A DNA stretch of 64,000 nucleotides from Haemaphysalis longicornis (lineage: Eukaryota; Arthropoda; Arachnida; Ixodida; Ixodidae). A program made the translations under genes and the position numbers. The notes under the pieces were generated by a model. It worked only from the letters and a program-made list of their open reading frames with translations, did not search any database and was not told where the DNA came from. This document shows, in pieces, positions 33,675-42,632 of this stretch (position 1 is the first letter of the stretch; every line of letters begins with the position of its first letter). The stretch lies in the NCBI GenBank assembly GCA_013339765.2, contig CM023454.1:144249211-144313210 (forward strand). Direction: 5' to 3'.

Positions 33675-35726
33675 ATGAGCAATGATTCAGTGCTGACGAA
33701 TTTCGAAGACAACATCTCGAAGAAAGGCCAGCGATACGAAGTCGCGTTACAATGGAAGGAGAGGGTCGATCTGTGTGATAATACGCTGTTGCAACAGCGT
33801 CTGCACAGTTTGATGAACAAGCTCAACAGAGACCCTGAGCTCCTACAAAGATACGACTCGACCTTTCAAAAATACCTCAAGGAGGGATCTGCGGAAAGTG
33901 TACCACCAACAAAAGGGCAGTCTTCAGAAAGACTATATTACATGCCGCATCGAGCTGTAATACGTGAGGACCGAACTACAACAAAAGTGAGCATCGTGTT
34001 CGACGCGTCGTCTCACGAATCGGGTGCGAAGTCGTTGAACGAGAACCTAGAAGCCGGCCCGAGTCTAATTCCCGACGTAGCAAGGCTATTACTCCGTTTC
34101 CGACGGTACAAAGTTGCCATGATTGCCGACATTGAAAAGGCGTTCCTCCAGATTGGCCTCCGGGAATCAGACAGAGATGCGCTTCGCTTCTTGTGGTTCA
34201 GGACATCACCGAAAGCAGGTCAACCACTACCAGAACTAGACGTCTGGAGAATGACTCGGGTGCCCTTTGGAGCCACTTCGAGTCCTTTCCTACTGGCAGC
34301 TACATTGAAGCACCATTTTCGCTCCGTAGAGAATCGGTTCCCAGTGACAGCTCGACTCCTACAAGACTCGATGTACATGGACGACCTCCTGATTGGAGCC
34401 GATACCACTGAAAACGCGATCCAGATGCATAGGAAAATATTGGAGATTTTCCGTGAAGCTTCCATGAACATTCGAAAATGGGCCAGCAACGACCCTGTTG
34501 TAGCTGCAGAGTTCGAACAAGGAATGACTTCGGCGGAAAAATCCCTTTGCTCGCCCTCTGGGACTCTGAAAGTGTTGGGACTACATTGGAACAAGCAGTC
34601 GGACACCTTTTCTTTCAAACCGGAGGGAATCCTTCACTTCATCAAGGAGCATCAATGCACCAAACGGTTCGTGCTTCAGGCGGTGGCAAGGATCTACGAT
34701 CCCCTGGGGTTTTTGTCGCCCTTTTTAGTGCGGGCTAAAATCTTCCTACAAGATCTATGGAAGGAAAACCTCGACTGGGATGACCCCTTACCACCCAACT
34801 TGTCTTCTGTCTGGCTGAAATGGAGCAAAGAGGTCGCCATGCTTCAGGATCTTCGGATTCCCAGGTTCCTAGCAGCCGGCGGTGAAGGCCCTTACCAGAA
34901 ATCAGACCTTCACATTTTTTCGGACGCAAGTGAGTCGGCTTACGGGGCTGTAGCCTACCTCCGAACAGTCGACGCCAGCGGTGCCGTCAGCACAATCTTA
35001 CTGTTCGCGAAGACGAGAGTTGCGCCGTTAAAGAAGGTCACCCTAGCGAGGTTGGAATTGATGTCGGCTTTGCTTGCGTCCCGCATGTACGACTACTTCG
35101 TCAAGAACTGTGACCTCGGCATTGTCGACACAACATTTTGGTCAGATTCCCAGATTACACTTTGCTGGATAAGCAAAGACCCCACCTTCTGGAAGGCGTT
35201 TGTGCGAAACCGCACGCAAGAAATCCACACGTTAACGGACAAAACGCGGTGGAGATTCTGTCCTGGTAAAGAGAACCCGGCGGATTTGCTCACACGAGGT
35301 TTGTCAGCGCACAGACTGAGCCGGTCACATTTATGGTGGCATGGACCTAGATGGCTTGCCAGTCCTTCAGATTTATGGCCGGAGTTTGGTGAGAAGATGG
35401 ACCTCGAAGACTCAAGCTTGGATGAAATTGAGACGCGACCAGAAGTTAATGCTTACGCTGTTAATACCAGACCGTCGGTGCCATCGCTTATTGAATGTGA
35501 ACGGTTCAGCAGTCTCACAAAACTTCTACGTGTGACGGCCTGGATCCTACGATATGTAAAGAAACTAAAGAAAGAAAGTGATAGAAGTGGGGACCTGTCT
35601 GCGGAAGAAGTTCAGCAAGCAGAGCGCTACTTGCTTCGCATCGAGCCACGAACTCACTTCACCTTTGAAGCAGATTGCTTCGCTACTTTGAAACCGTTTC
35701 CCGCACAAAGTCCCATCGGCAGTTGA
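33675..35726 (+). CDS. BEL-A reverse transcriptase and RNase H (683-codon open frame)
   Basis: Uninterrupted from 33675. Residues about 1-90 are the BEL pre-RT domain. RT follows: YYMPHRAVIREDRTTTKVSI (about 92-111), VFDASSHESG, AMIADIEKAFLQIGL (motif A Asp, about 150), TRVPFGATSSPFLLAATLKH (motif B), SMYMDDLLIGAD (YMDD, about 235), LKVLGLHW, then the connection YDPLGFLSPFLVRAKIFLQD. RNase H: LHIFSDASESAYGAVAYL (Asp), LARLELMSALLAS (Glu), TFWSDSQITLCWI (Asp), NPADLLTRGLSA. All catalytic residues are present. In the intact element it would be part of one gag-pol chain, so the first Met is arbitrary. The frame is lost at about 35665, before integrase. Confidence 0.93.
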   Translation: MSNDSVLTNFEDNISKKGQRYEVALQWKERVDLCDNTLLQQRLHSLMNKLNRDPELLQRYDSTFQKYLKEGSAESVPPTKGQSSERLYYMPHRAVIREDRTTTKVSIVFDASSHESGAKSLNENLEAGPSLIPDVARLLLRFRRYKVAMIADIEKAFLQIGLRESDRDALRFLWFRTSPKAGQPLPELDVWRMTRVPFGATSSPFLLAATLKHHFRSVENRFPVTARLLQDSMYMDDLLIGADTTENAIQMHRKILEIFREASMNIRKWASNDPVVAAEFEQGMTSAEKSLCSPSGTLKVLGLHWNKQSDTFSFKPEGILHFIKEHQCTKRFVLQAVARIYDPLGFLSPFLVRAKIFLQDLWKENLDWDDPLPPNLSSVWLKWSKEVAMLQDLRIPRFLAAGGEGPYQKSDLHIFSDASESAYGAVAYLRTVDASGAVSTILLFAKTRVAPLKKVTLARLELMSALLASRMYDYFVKNCDLGIVDTTFWSDSQITLCWISKDPTFWKAFVRNRTQEIHTLTDKTRWRFCPGKENPADLLTRGLSAHRLSRSHLWWHGPRWLASPSDLWPEFGEKMDLEDSSLDEIETRPEVNAYAVNTRPSVPSLIECERFSSLTKLLRVTAWILRYVKKLKKESDRSGDLSAEEVQQAERYLLRIEPRTHFTFEADCFATLKPFPAQSPIGS

Positions 35727-36957
35727 GACTGTTTTTAGACGACGACGGGTTACTTCGAGTCCAAGGAAGAGCAGAGAATGCTGACGACTCTTACTGCTCT
35801 CGACATCCTATCCTACTGCCGAAGGACTCTCACCTCGGGAAATTGATAATCCATCATGCTCATGCAAAAGTCTTCCATGGAGGAGTCCGAGATACTCTGA
35901 CACAAGTCCGGGAACGATTTTGGATTCTGAATGCGAGGCAGTCGGTGACGACGGCTATACGACGGTGTGTCATCTGTCAATGCCTCCAAGCTAAACCAGT
36001 CGAGCAAGTGTCACCTTCGCTGCCCAAAGACCGCTTTAAGCAAGCTTCTCCATTTCTGGTGAGCGGAGTCGACTTTGCGGGACCCCTGTACATCAAATCG
36101 CATTGCCAGAAGCGCTCCTATGTCGCCCTTTTTATGTGCGCAGCAACAAGGGCTGTTCACTTGGAATTAGTGGCAGACATGACGACGGAAAGTTTCCTGT
36201 GCGCCCTGCGGAGGTTCATATCCAGACGTGGTCTCTGTCAAACTGTGTATAGTGATAATGCACGAACATTTGTCAAGACCTCCAAGGAACTTCAGAAGCT
36301 TTGGAGAACGATTAGAAACCCCGACGTGCTTGCCTTCTTCTCATCCTCAGCAATTGAATGGAAATTCATATGCCCGAGCGCTCCCTGGTGGGGTGGGTTT
36401 TACGAGAGGCTCGTACGGTCTGTAAAAACCTGTTTAAAGAAGATGCTTGGACGGCGGCTTGTAAATGAGACAGAGTTGTCCACGCTACTAACAGAAGTGG
36501 AGGCCGTCGTGAATTCGCGGCCTTGAACTTACGTTTTCAATGACGTTCAGGAACCATATCCTCTGTCTCCAGCAGACTTTCTCGCCGGAAGGCGACTGAC
36601 AGCATTACCACCGTACGATCCAACAATCAACACCGACTCGACCACCGATCAACTAAAGAATCTTTGGCGCAAAAGAGAAGAAGATTTGCAAGCCTTCTGG
36701 TCACGTTGGTTAAAAGAGTACCTTAGTGAGCTTCGGAATTTCTCATCCAACAATGCTAAAAGGACAGATTTATTGAAGAAGGACCGTATTGTTCTACTAG
36801 GTGAACGACAGCGTCCAAGACAACTGTGGACTTTGGCGCGAATCGAAGAGTTGATCGCCGGACGAGACGGCATTGTCAGATCCTGCTATCTCCGTTTGCC
36901 CTGCGGCACTACCGTCAAGCGCCCCGTACAGCTACTCCACCCTTTGGAAGCCACCTA
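35665..36957 (+). pseudogene. BEL-A integrase and C-terminal tail
   Basis: Starts in a +1 frame relative to RT-RNase H. Zinc-binding H...H..C..C region: HHAHAKVFHGGVRDTLTQVR, RRCVICQCLQAK. Catalytic core: VSGVDFAGPLYIKSH (Asp), TVYSDNARTF (Asp), SAPWWGGFYERLVRSVKTCL (Glu), so the DDE triad is intact. A TGA at 36525-36527 sits just after VVNSRP, and the same frame continues past it with TYVFNDVQEPYPLSPADFLA. DRIVLLGERQRPRQLWTLAR and KRPVQLLHPLEAT follow to a stop at 36957. One frameshift plus one stop are the only visible defects. Confidence 0.92.
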
Positions 36958-36968
36958 GCGTCATCTGT

Positions 36969-36981
36969 CGGCGGGGGAGAC
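36969..36981 (+). other. BEL-A polypurine tract
   Basis: CGGCGGGGGAGAC immediately before the 3' LTR; the primer for plus-strand synthesis in LTR elements. Confidence 0.75.
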
Positions 36982-37183
36982 TGTTGAGACTTCCTCGCTC
37001 CTAGCAGAAGACACTTATCATCATCATTTCATGCTGCTTTTCACGAGCTGCCGCATGTTCTCGTGGCAGCGTCGGCTCGCTCCACTTCTTCTTCTAGTTC
37101 CATTAAAAAACCTCATCGGATCGCGACGTGTCGCTCCCCTTCCTGAGAATCGCGCCGCAGCTGGCGGACCCAGAGGTCCAACA
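36982..37183 (+). repeat. BEL-A 3' LTR
   Basis: 202 bp, TGTTGAGAC to GTCCAACA. Differs from the 5' LTR at five bases and by one extra TTC near 37088. Confidence 0.95.
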
Positions 37184-37188
37184 TGAGG
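37184..37188. repeat. BEL-A target-site duplication, right copy (TGAGG)
   Basis: Exact match to 31389-31393; CR1 sequence resumes directly after it. Confidence 0.95.
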
Positions 37189-40121
37189 TATATAAAATAC
37201 AACACTGCGAATAGGTTATCACACATTTCAACTCTAAATTAACTTTCAGATGCCATTTTTTGAAAAAGTATTTTTTTACAAGTATTTTGAAAGTTATCAC
37301 TCGTATGGAACTATTTAAATGATGCATTAAAATTGGGTTTTCATTTAGCAGATCAGGTATTTGAGATGTTTATCTCTGAGTACCATAATTTGTTCGGGAG
37401 CGCTGTTTTTCAATTAGATTTTTTCGTAGTTCATAACAGGTGTTTTTCGGGCAGTAGTTAGTTTCAAACAATGCTTTATCGGTCCTATGCTGGCGGAAAA
37501 TTACTAGGCTTAGTTTGAATTTGTATAAAGTTTGGATATCGAATACTTTATAAGTTTCAAAGTACGGCGCTACGCTTTCGGTTCTGTGCAGATTGGCAAT
37601 AGCCCGCATTCCTCTCTTTTGTAGGATTAAAAGGTTTCTTAGGTTAGTCTGAGTTGCGGTCGCCCAAACTAAACAGCAGTAACTTATACGTGAGTCGACG
37701 AGCGCATAATATATATCGCGTTTAACAACTGCCGGTAGGTAATGTGTTAGCTTGTTTAAAATACCAATTGCACGACAGAGATCTTATCTAAGCGATTCTA
37801 CGTGTGGTTTCCACGAGAGGTTTTCTTGGAACAGGACTCCCAAAAACCTGGTTGATGTTGATCCCTGAATTGGGAACCGCGAAATTGTATGTTTATATTT
37901 AAAGGTGCGGGTATCCCTTTAGCTCTGAAAAATACATATGTGGTTTTCTTTACATTTAATTCCAGTTTGTTAGATGCAAGCCAAAAACTTAGATCTGACA
38001 TCCAACTGTTTGCCTGTGCAACTAGATCTTGTACGTTGGTTCAGGAAAAAAATACATTCGGATCATCCGCGTACAATATTAACTTAGCGTGACCTTTTAT
38101 GTTTACCATATCATTTATATACAAAAGGAATAGTGTAGGCCCTAAAACTGATCCCTGGGGTACGCCATACTTTAAACACTTAATTTCAGAATTTACGCCA
38201 TTAATAACGGTGTACTGGGCTCTAGAGGACAGGTAATTTTTATCAGTGACAAGGTCACTCCTCGAATTCCATAGAAAGGCAATTTTCGTACAAGAATGTC
38301 GTGTTGAACACAATCGAAAGCTTTCCTTAAATCAAGGAACAAACCAAGCGTGAAACATTTGGCTTCGATGTTTTCACGTATCTGCTCCTTAATTTCAAGG
38401 AGAGCGCTTTCTGTAGATTTATTTCTACGGAACCCAAATTGTTCCCTGGCTAAAATGCAATTTGCTGTTAGGAATCCTACCAACCTTTTGTTTATAATGT
38501 GTTCCGCTATTTTCGAAAAAACTGACAGGACTGATATAGGTCTGTAGTTATTCAATTCCTCTACTGATCCACCTTTGTGTATTGCTACAACGCGACCAAG
38601 TTTCATTTTGTCAGGAAAGACACCCGTCGTGAGAATCAAGTTACAAATGTGCGCTAACGGCACTCTTACAATGTTACTAACAAGTTTTAGTGGCTTTACT
38701 TTTACCTCATCTGGGCCAGCAGCGCACCGTCTTTCAGGTCAGAAATTATTCACAAAATCTCATTCTCATCCGTGGGGAACAAATACAAGGAATTAGGGTT
38801 GTTTACACAGATGAATTGCTCACAAGGTTTTTCTGTCACGTCGCAGGAAGGAGTACCTATGTCGACAAAATGGTCATTGAAAATATTAGCCAATTCTACA
38901 TCGGAGAACCCCTGCTTTTCAACTATGACTTGATTAGGTGGCTGACACGATATTAGTTCTTTAATGCTTTGCCAAATTAATCGAGAATTTCCCAATATTC
39001 CCGAGAACTTGTGTATGTAATATTCACGTTTGGCTCTTTTAAGGTCAGCGTTATGTTTATTTCTGATGGTTTTAAACAATTTCATATCACTCTTGTTTCT
39101 GGTGCGTAGGAATGCATGGAACAATTTGTTGCGATATTTAATTCGTTCGAATAGTTCACGTGTGATCCATTGCTTCCGCGTTCTTTTATGCCTTCGGGGA
39201 GTTGTTAAAGGAAAGCAGAAATTGTATATTCTGAGAAAGATCGTTAGAAAGTTGTTGTAGGCACCGTCAGCACTTGTTGCACCCATCACCGAGCTCCAGT
39301 CTTGGTACAGGAGGCTAACCTTGAAATGTTCCAAATTTTTTCAGAGAATTCCCTGGTTAAAGTATCGTTTCTTAAAGTGGAGGGATACTTAGTATGCACA
39401 ACACAGTATATGGGCAAGTGATCGCTGAGATCGCACGACAAAGTCCCTGATCGCAATTCACTGCTGGGGAAACTTGTAATGCATAGGTCAAGAATAGATT
39501 CAACATTTTCCGTTATCCTAGTTGGGGTAGTAATAGCGTTGCAGCAGCCATATGACTGGAATAATTCTTGGAAAGTAAAATATGTTGAATTTTCAATTGA
39601 GGCATGCATGTTGAAGTCTCCCACCAACACATTTTGCAATTTTCGAGAGACACATTCTTCTAACATCGTTTCAATGAAGTAGAAAAAATCGCTTACAGAC
39701 CCAGAAGGGGGCGGTAAATAACTGCAAACAGGATATTACAACATTTGATACTGACGCATTCGTAACTTTCATGAATAAGGTTAAAGTCAGACAGAACCGT
39801 ATAATTTAACCCAGAGCGTATGTATATAGCGACACCTCCTCCTGTCTTCCGCGTGCGTCCTAACGATACACATTCGTAGCCAGTAATCGGTACGTATGTA
39901 TTATGGGAAAACCACGTTTCCGTGAAGCAAAGAAGGTCAAAAGTGTGGTTTAAACCAGATAAAAACACTGAAACATCGTCAACTTTGTTTTGCAAGCTGC
40001 GAGCGTTTAAGTGAAATACCGACAGTTTTGAATGAAAGTTGAGATCAGAGATGTCGCGTAAAAAGTCAAGCTCAGAAGACATGAAAGGAAGAAAAGCTAT
40101 TAAGTCAGCAGAAAGTGTCAC
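37189..40121 (-). pseudogene. CR1 ORF2: endonuclease and reverse transcriptase
   Basis: EN: KLSVFHLNARSLQNKVDDVS, DLLCFTETWFSHNTYV (catalytic Glu), TGGGVAIYIRSGL (40121-39693), then NVLVGDFNMHASIEN and CDLSDHLPIYCVV (SDH) at 39666-39286. Linker with TRKQWITRELFERIKYRNKL. RT: NNYRPISVLSVFSKIAEHII, REQFGFRRNKSTESALLEI, TLGLFLDLRKAFDCVQHDIL (motif A), LKYGVPQGSVLGPTLFLLYI (motif B), KLILYADDPNVF (YADD), FWLASNKLELNVKKTTYVF. The C-terminus near 37600-37250 has QRSRTNYGTQ and IPDLLNENPILMHHLNSS, a typical CR1-superfamily end. Six overlapping open pieces imply about five single frameshifts. No RNase H. Confidence 0.92.
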
Positions 40122-40123
40122 AG

Positions 40124-41025
40124 TTATTGAGGAAGGCCGTCAAGGTCATCTTCACAATGGATAACCACCGCCCGGTCACCACTCTTCCGTCGCACCAGCA
40201 CTTTACCATTTGAATGCCAGGTATACTCGTAGCCTGACGTTTTGGCCCATTCTTTTGTTGCTGCCAGCAGTTTACGGGAGAACCGAGTCATATTCTCACA
40301 GATATACACATCGCTTTTTTGTTTCTTCAGTTCTTGCCTAGCTGCAAACCAAGAATCGCGTAGTTCCTGGCTTATGAAACGAACGATGACACCGGGTATC
40401 TTGTCTGGCTTAGACGGGAGCCTATGTAAGGCAGATATCTCGCTTCGTGTCATCGGCGGGACGAGCAGCTGTGTTGCCAGTTCATTTAACTTAACCAATA
40501 GATCCTCTTCCGGAGTTTCTGCAAGACCGTGTATTTCAAGATTGGAACGGCGGCTACGCCACTCAAGTTCATGTACGTCCCGTTTAAGCTGAGCTATATC
40601 GGCAGCTGCGCCTGCTCTTTCAAGCTGGTCGAGCCGCTTCGACAAATCTTTTGTGGTTTTTTTTGATCAGCCAAACGCGTCTGAAACTCGTCAAATTTAT
40701 TTGACATATGCTGCACAGACTATTCAAGTGCATCAACCTTGTCAGGTAAAACAAGAAGCGCATCCAGCTTTTCTTCCATCGCTAGCAGTCGAACCATCAG
40801 CTCAGTGTGAGCTGTTAGTTTGTCAGTGTCGTCTTCCGATCCCGCGGTCACTCCCTTGCACTTGTCGCACTTCCATGCTTTCTGGAAACTCTTACGTTTT
40901 GAGTTATACGTTTTTTCAGTAACGCCAGAACATGATCCTATATAGAATTCAAACTGACATTCCACACAAGTCAAGACCGGCCCGCCAGAATCAAATGGCG
41001 ACCGACACACACAGCAGCGTGACAT
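40124..41025 (-). pseudogene. CR1 ORF1: PHD-like finger plus coiled coil and RNA-binding domain
   Basis: ATG at 41025-41023. Residues about 1-60 read SRCCVCRSPFDSGGPVLTC, VECQFEFYIGSC, AWKCDKCKG: Cys spacing of a PHD-type zinc finger, as in ORF1 of many CR1 elements. A TAG near 40718 and a frame change follow. Then SKRLDQLERAGAAADIAQLK (coiled coil), RSRRSNLEIHGLAETPEEDL and the RRM/CTD-like SEISALHRLPSKPDKIPGVI, VRFISQELRDSW, KSDVYICENMTRFSRKLLAA, WHSNGKVLVRR. It ends with a TAA just before ORF2. Likely binds element RNA; inferred from family. Confidence 0.88.
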
Positions 41026-41152
41026 ACTCAAACGAAAAAGCAGCACAAAGTTTGGTAGGTACAAGTTTGGCAGCAGCGGCAGAGAACAGCGGGATAACAA
41101 AAAGAAACGCCAGTAAAATAAACCATCCTGGAAAATTTTAAATGCCAAGATC

Positions 41153-41863
41153 AGGTTGTTGCTCCTCGATGCCGCCGCTGCCAAATGCCAGGATCCGCCC
41201 CTCGTTAGTCCACAGTAGCACACGGTGTCGCTGCTAACGTTGATGCAGTGGCGATGCCGTTGGTCCGGTCAGCTTCTCGGCGACGAAATAAGGAGCAACA
41301 TCAAGGGACATTCATGACCTGCTGGACACGTGGCCCTGCCCTCTCCTACTGTTGTGGATACGGCGTATTACTATCACCGCGCATATTGCGGCGGATAGTT
41401 TATGTCACGTTACGTCGGTTCCACGGCCCCTGCCCTTGCTGACAACTGACCCACATGACCAATTTGTCCAACTAAAGGAAGATCTGCGTCGCGCCACACG
41501 TGCTCTCATCCCACCGTGTGGAACAGACCTTCCCAGTGGGCTCGCTCGCTGGGAGGAGGTCCTGCTGCGTAGACTACGAGTTGGGGTGGCCCTCTCTCCT
41601 GCGGTAACCCGGTCGTGGCCACCGCGATAACATGCCCGTTTTCCACGACCTGCCCCTTCTGTACGGCTCCTGCCGAAGACGCCGACACCAACCACCTGCT
41701 ATGGACGTGCCCTTCACTGAGTGCAGCGAGATCCCTACACCTTCGCGGCACAGGCCTGCATCCGGGGAGATCCGCTGATCTTCAGCGATGGCTGTGGGGG
41801 CCCCACCAGCGCTGTCTTCTGGACTTAATCCGGGAAACGGGTGCAAACTTGTACCTGTAGGAA
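41153..41863 (+). pseudogene. LINE-A ORF2: end of RNase H and C-terminal CCHC
   Basis: Resumes with LLDAAAAKCQ and, shifted, HGVAANVDAVAM (the GVxxNexAD block that closes RNase H). Then LKEDLRRATRALIPPCGTDL, SGLARWEEVLLRRLRVGVAL and, after a shift, CPFCTAPAEDADTNHLLWTC (41656-41715; C-x2-C-x10-H-x4-C zinc motif). ADLQRWLWGPHQRCLLDLIR follows before the stop at about 41861. A short 3' UTR and poly-A end at 41901. This is the other half of the reading that breaks at 30841. Confidence 0.88.
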
Positions 41864-41901
41864 CTTAAGCCAAAGGACATACTGTCGCAATTAAAAAAAA
41901 A

Positions 41902-41913
41902 GAATGTCAGCTG
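41902..41913. repeat. LINE-A target-site duplication, right copy
   Basis: GAATGTCAGCTG, identical to 26068-26079, immediately after nine A residues. Confidence 0.95.
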
Positions 41914-42600
41914 TCAAAACTATTGGGTAACACCTGAACCGCAAGAGGAGCTGCAAAAGGTCAGGCCCAAGCTTCACACCCTTGTCAAGGAAGTCGTTAA
42001 GTGACGGCTCACCCGGGGTGTGGGAAAACGCATCAAATACAACACGAACCTTCGTAGTTACAGCTTCTTTTCGCACCACCGCATGATGAGGAAGGTAATA
42101 CACGGTTGCTCCGGGAATGTCAAATGACAGAACTGGCTCTGCGTGGCCTTTCTTGAAATACTCGCCGATCACAGTGTTGTACTTCCTCAGAAGTTCAGGT
42201 TCATGCTGAAAGCGTTGAAGCTGGCGTAGAAGTCGGGTTTCAGCGACATCCCGGTTCGTGCAAGTCTTACGTTCTGGGGCTTTTATCATCAGTGGAATGA
42301 CATAGCGGTCTTCCTCCTTGTGCACAGCGCTCATAAATTGACTAAGCGCCGCATCCTCAAGGGCGCCGTTATTCACGGTGGAGTCTGTTATCCCAATGGA
42401 ATCCAGCCTCCACATTTCTGAAGGGTCAATCTTGTCGCACGTGGGACTCCATCCGTGAGAACATGGCTAGAAACATGGACATTCGAGTCAACCCTTTGCG
42501 GGGACCAAGAAAGAGCCTTTTCAGAGTATGTTCCCTGGATGACCCAACCAAAAACTGTCTCCACGGCGCACATGCTGTCCATTAAACGTTCGATACGTCC
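41914..42600 (-). pseudogene. BEL-B spacer and RT N-terminal half
   Basis: 42582-42388: ETVFGWVIQGTYSEK, the same spacer block as in BEL-A (ETTLGWTVQGPLP). 42415-41914: WRLDSIGITDS, RLLRQLQRFQHEPELLRKYN, ATVYYLPHHAVVRKEAVTTK, VRVVFDAFSHTPGEPSLNDF, LLLRFRCYPIVLTAD. RT breaks at LTAD, exactly where the 12-bp duplication begins, and resumes at 26067 with ADIRKA. Confidence 0.9.
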
Positions 42601-42632
42601 TGTGACCAGCTTTCAGTAATTGTCAGAGCCTA

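Larger units (their letters stand above)
31394..37183 (+). mobile_element. Complete BEL/Pao retrotransposon BEL-A
   Basis: 5790 bp with two LTRs (199 and 202 bp), primer site, gag, protease, RT-RNase H, integrase and purine tract in BEL/Pao order, flanked by perfect TGAGG duplications. The LTRs differ by five substitutions and one 3-nt indel (about 2.5%), making this the youngest dated element here. pol is almost intact: a 683-codon RT-RNase H frame, one frameshift and one TGA in integrase. gag and protease are broken more often. It interrupts the CR1 3' region. Confidence 0.97.
30842..41152 (-). mobile_element. Near-complete CR1-like LINE, split by BEL-A
   Basis: Minus strand, 5' end about 41152, 3' end at a (TTTG)n tract beginning at 30842 (AAAC repeats on its own strand). 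ORF1 at 41025-40124 carries a PHD-like zinc finger; ORF2 at 40121 to about 37250 carries EN and RT (YADD) and no RNase H. Without BEL-A it is about 4.5 kb, a normal full length for CR1. No clear target duplication was found; LINE-A codons join almost seamlessly across it. ORF2 frames are open in six long overlapping pieces, so decay is mild. Confidence 0.9.
26080..41901 (+). mobile_element. Full-size I-like LINE (LINE-A), split by CR1
   Basis: Starts right after GAATGTCAGCTG and ends with a nine-A tail directly before the second GAATGTCAGCTG: target-primed insertion signature. Contains ORF1 with CCHC motifs, then ORF2 with EN, RT (YADD), RNase H and a C-terminal CCHC. Excluding the 10.3-kb CR1 insertion its length is about 5.5 kb. 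The order EN-RT-RNase H-CCHC is that of the I superfamily. Both ORFs carry stops and frameshifts. Distinct in motif wording from LINE-B. Confidence 0.92.

Noticed and set aside
33675..36526. Domesticated host gene derived from BEL pol
   Set aside because: It sits between two LTRs with perfect 5-bp duplications and carries a frameshift and a stop, so it is an ordinary element copy.
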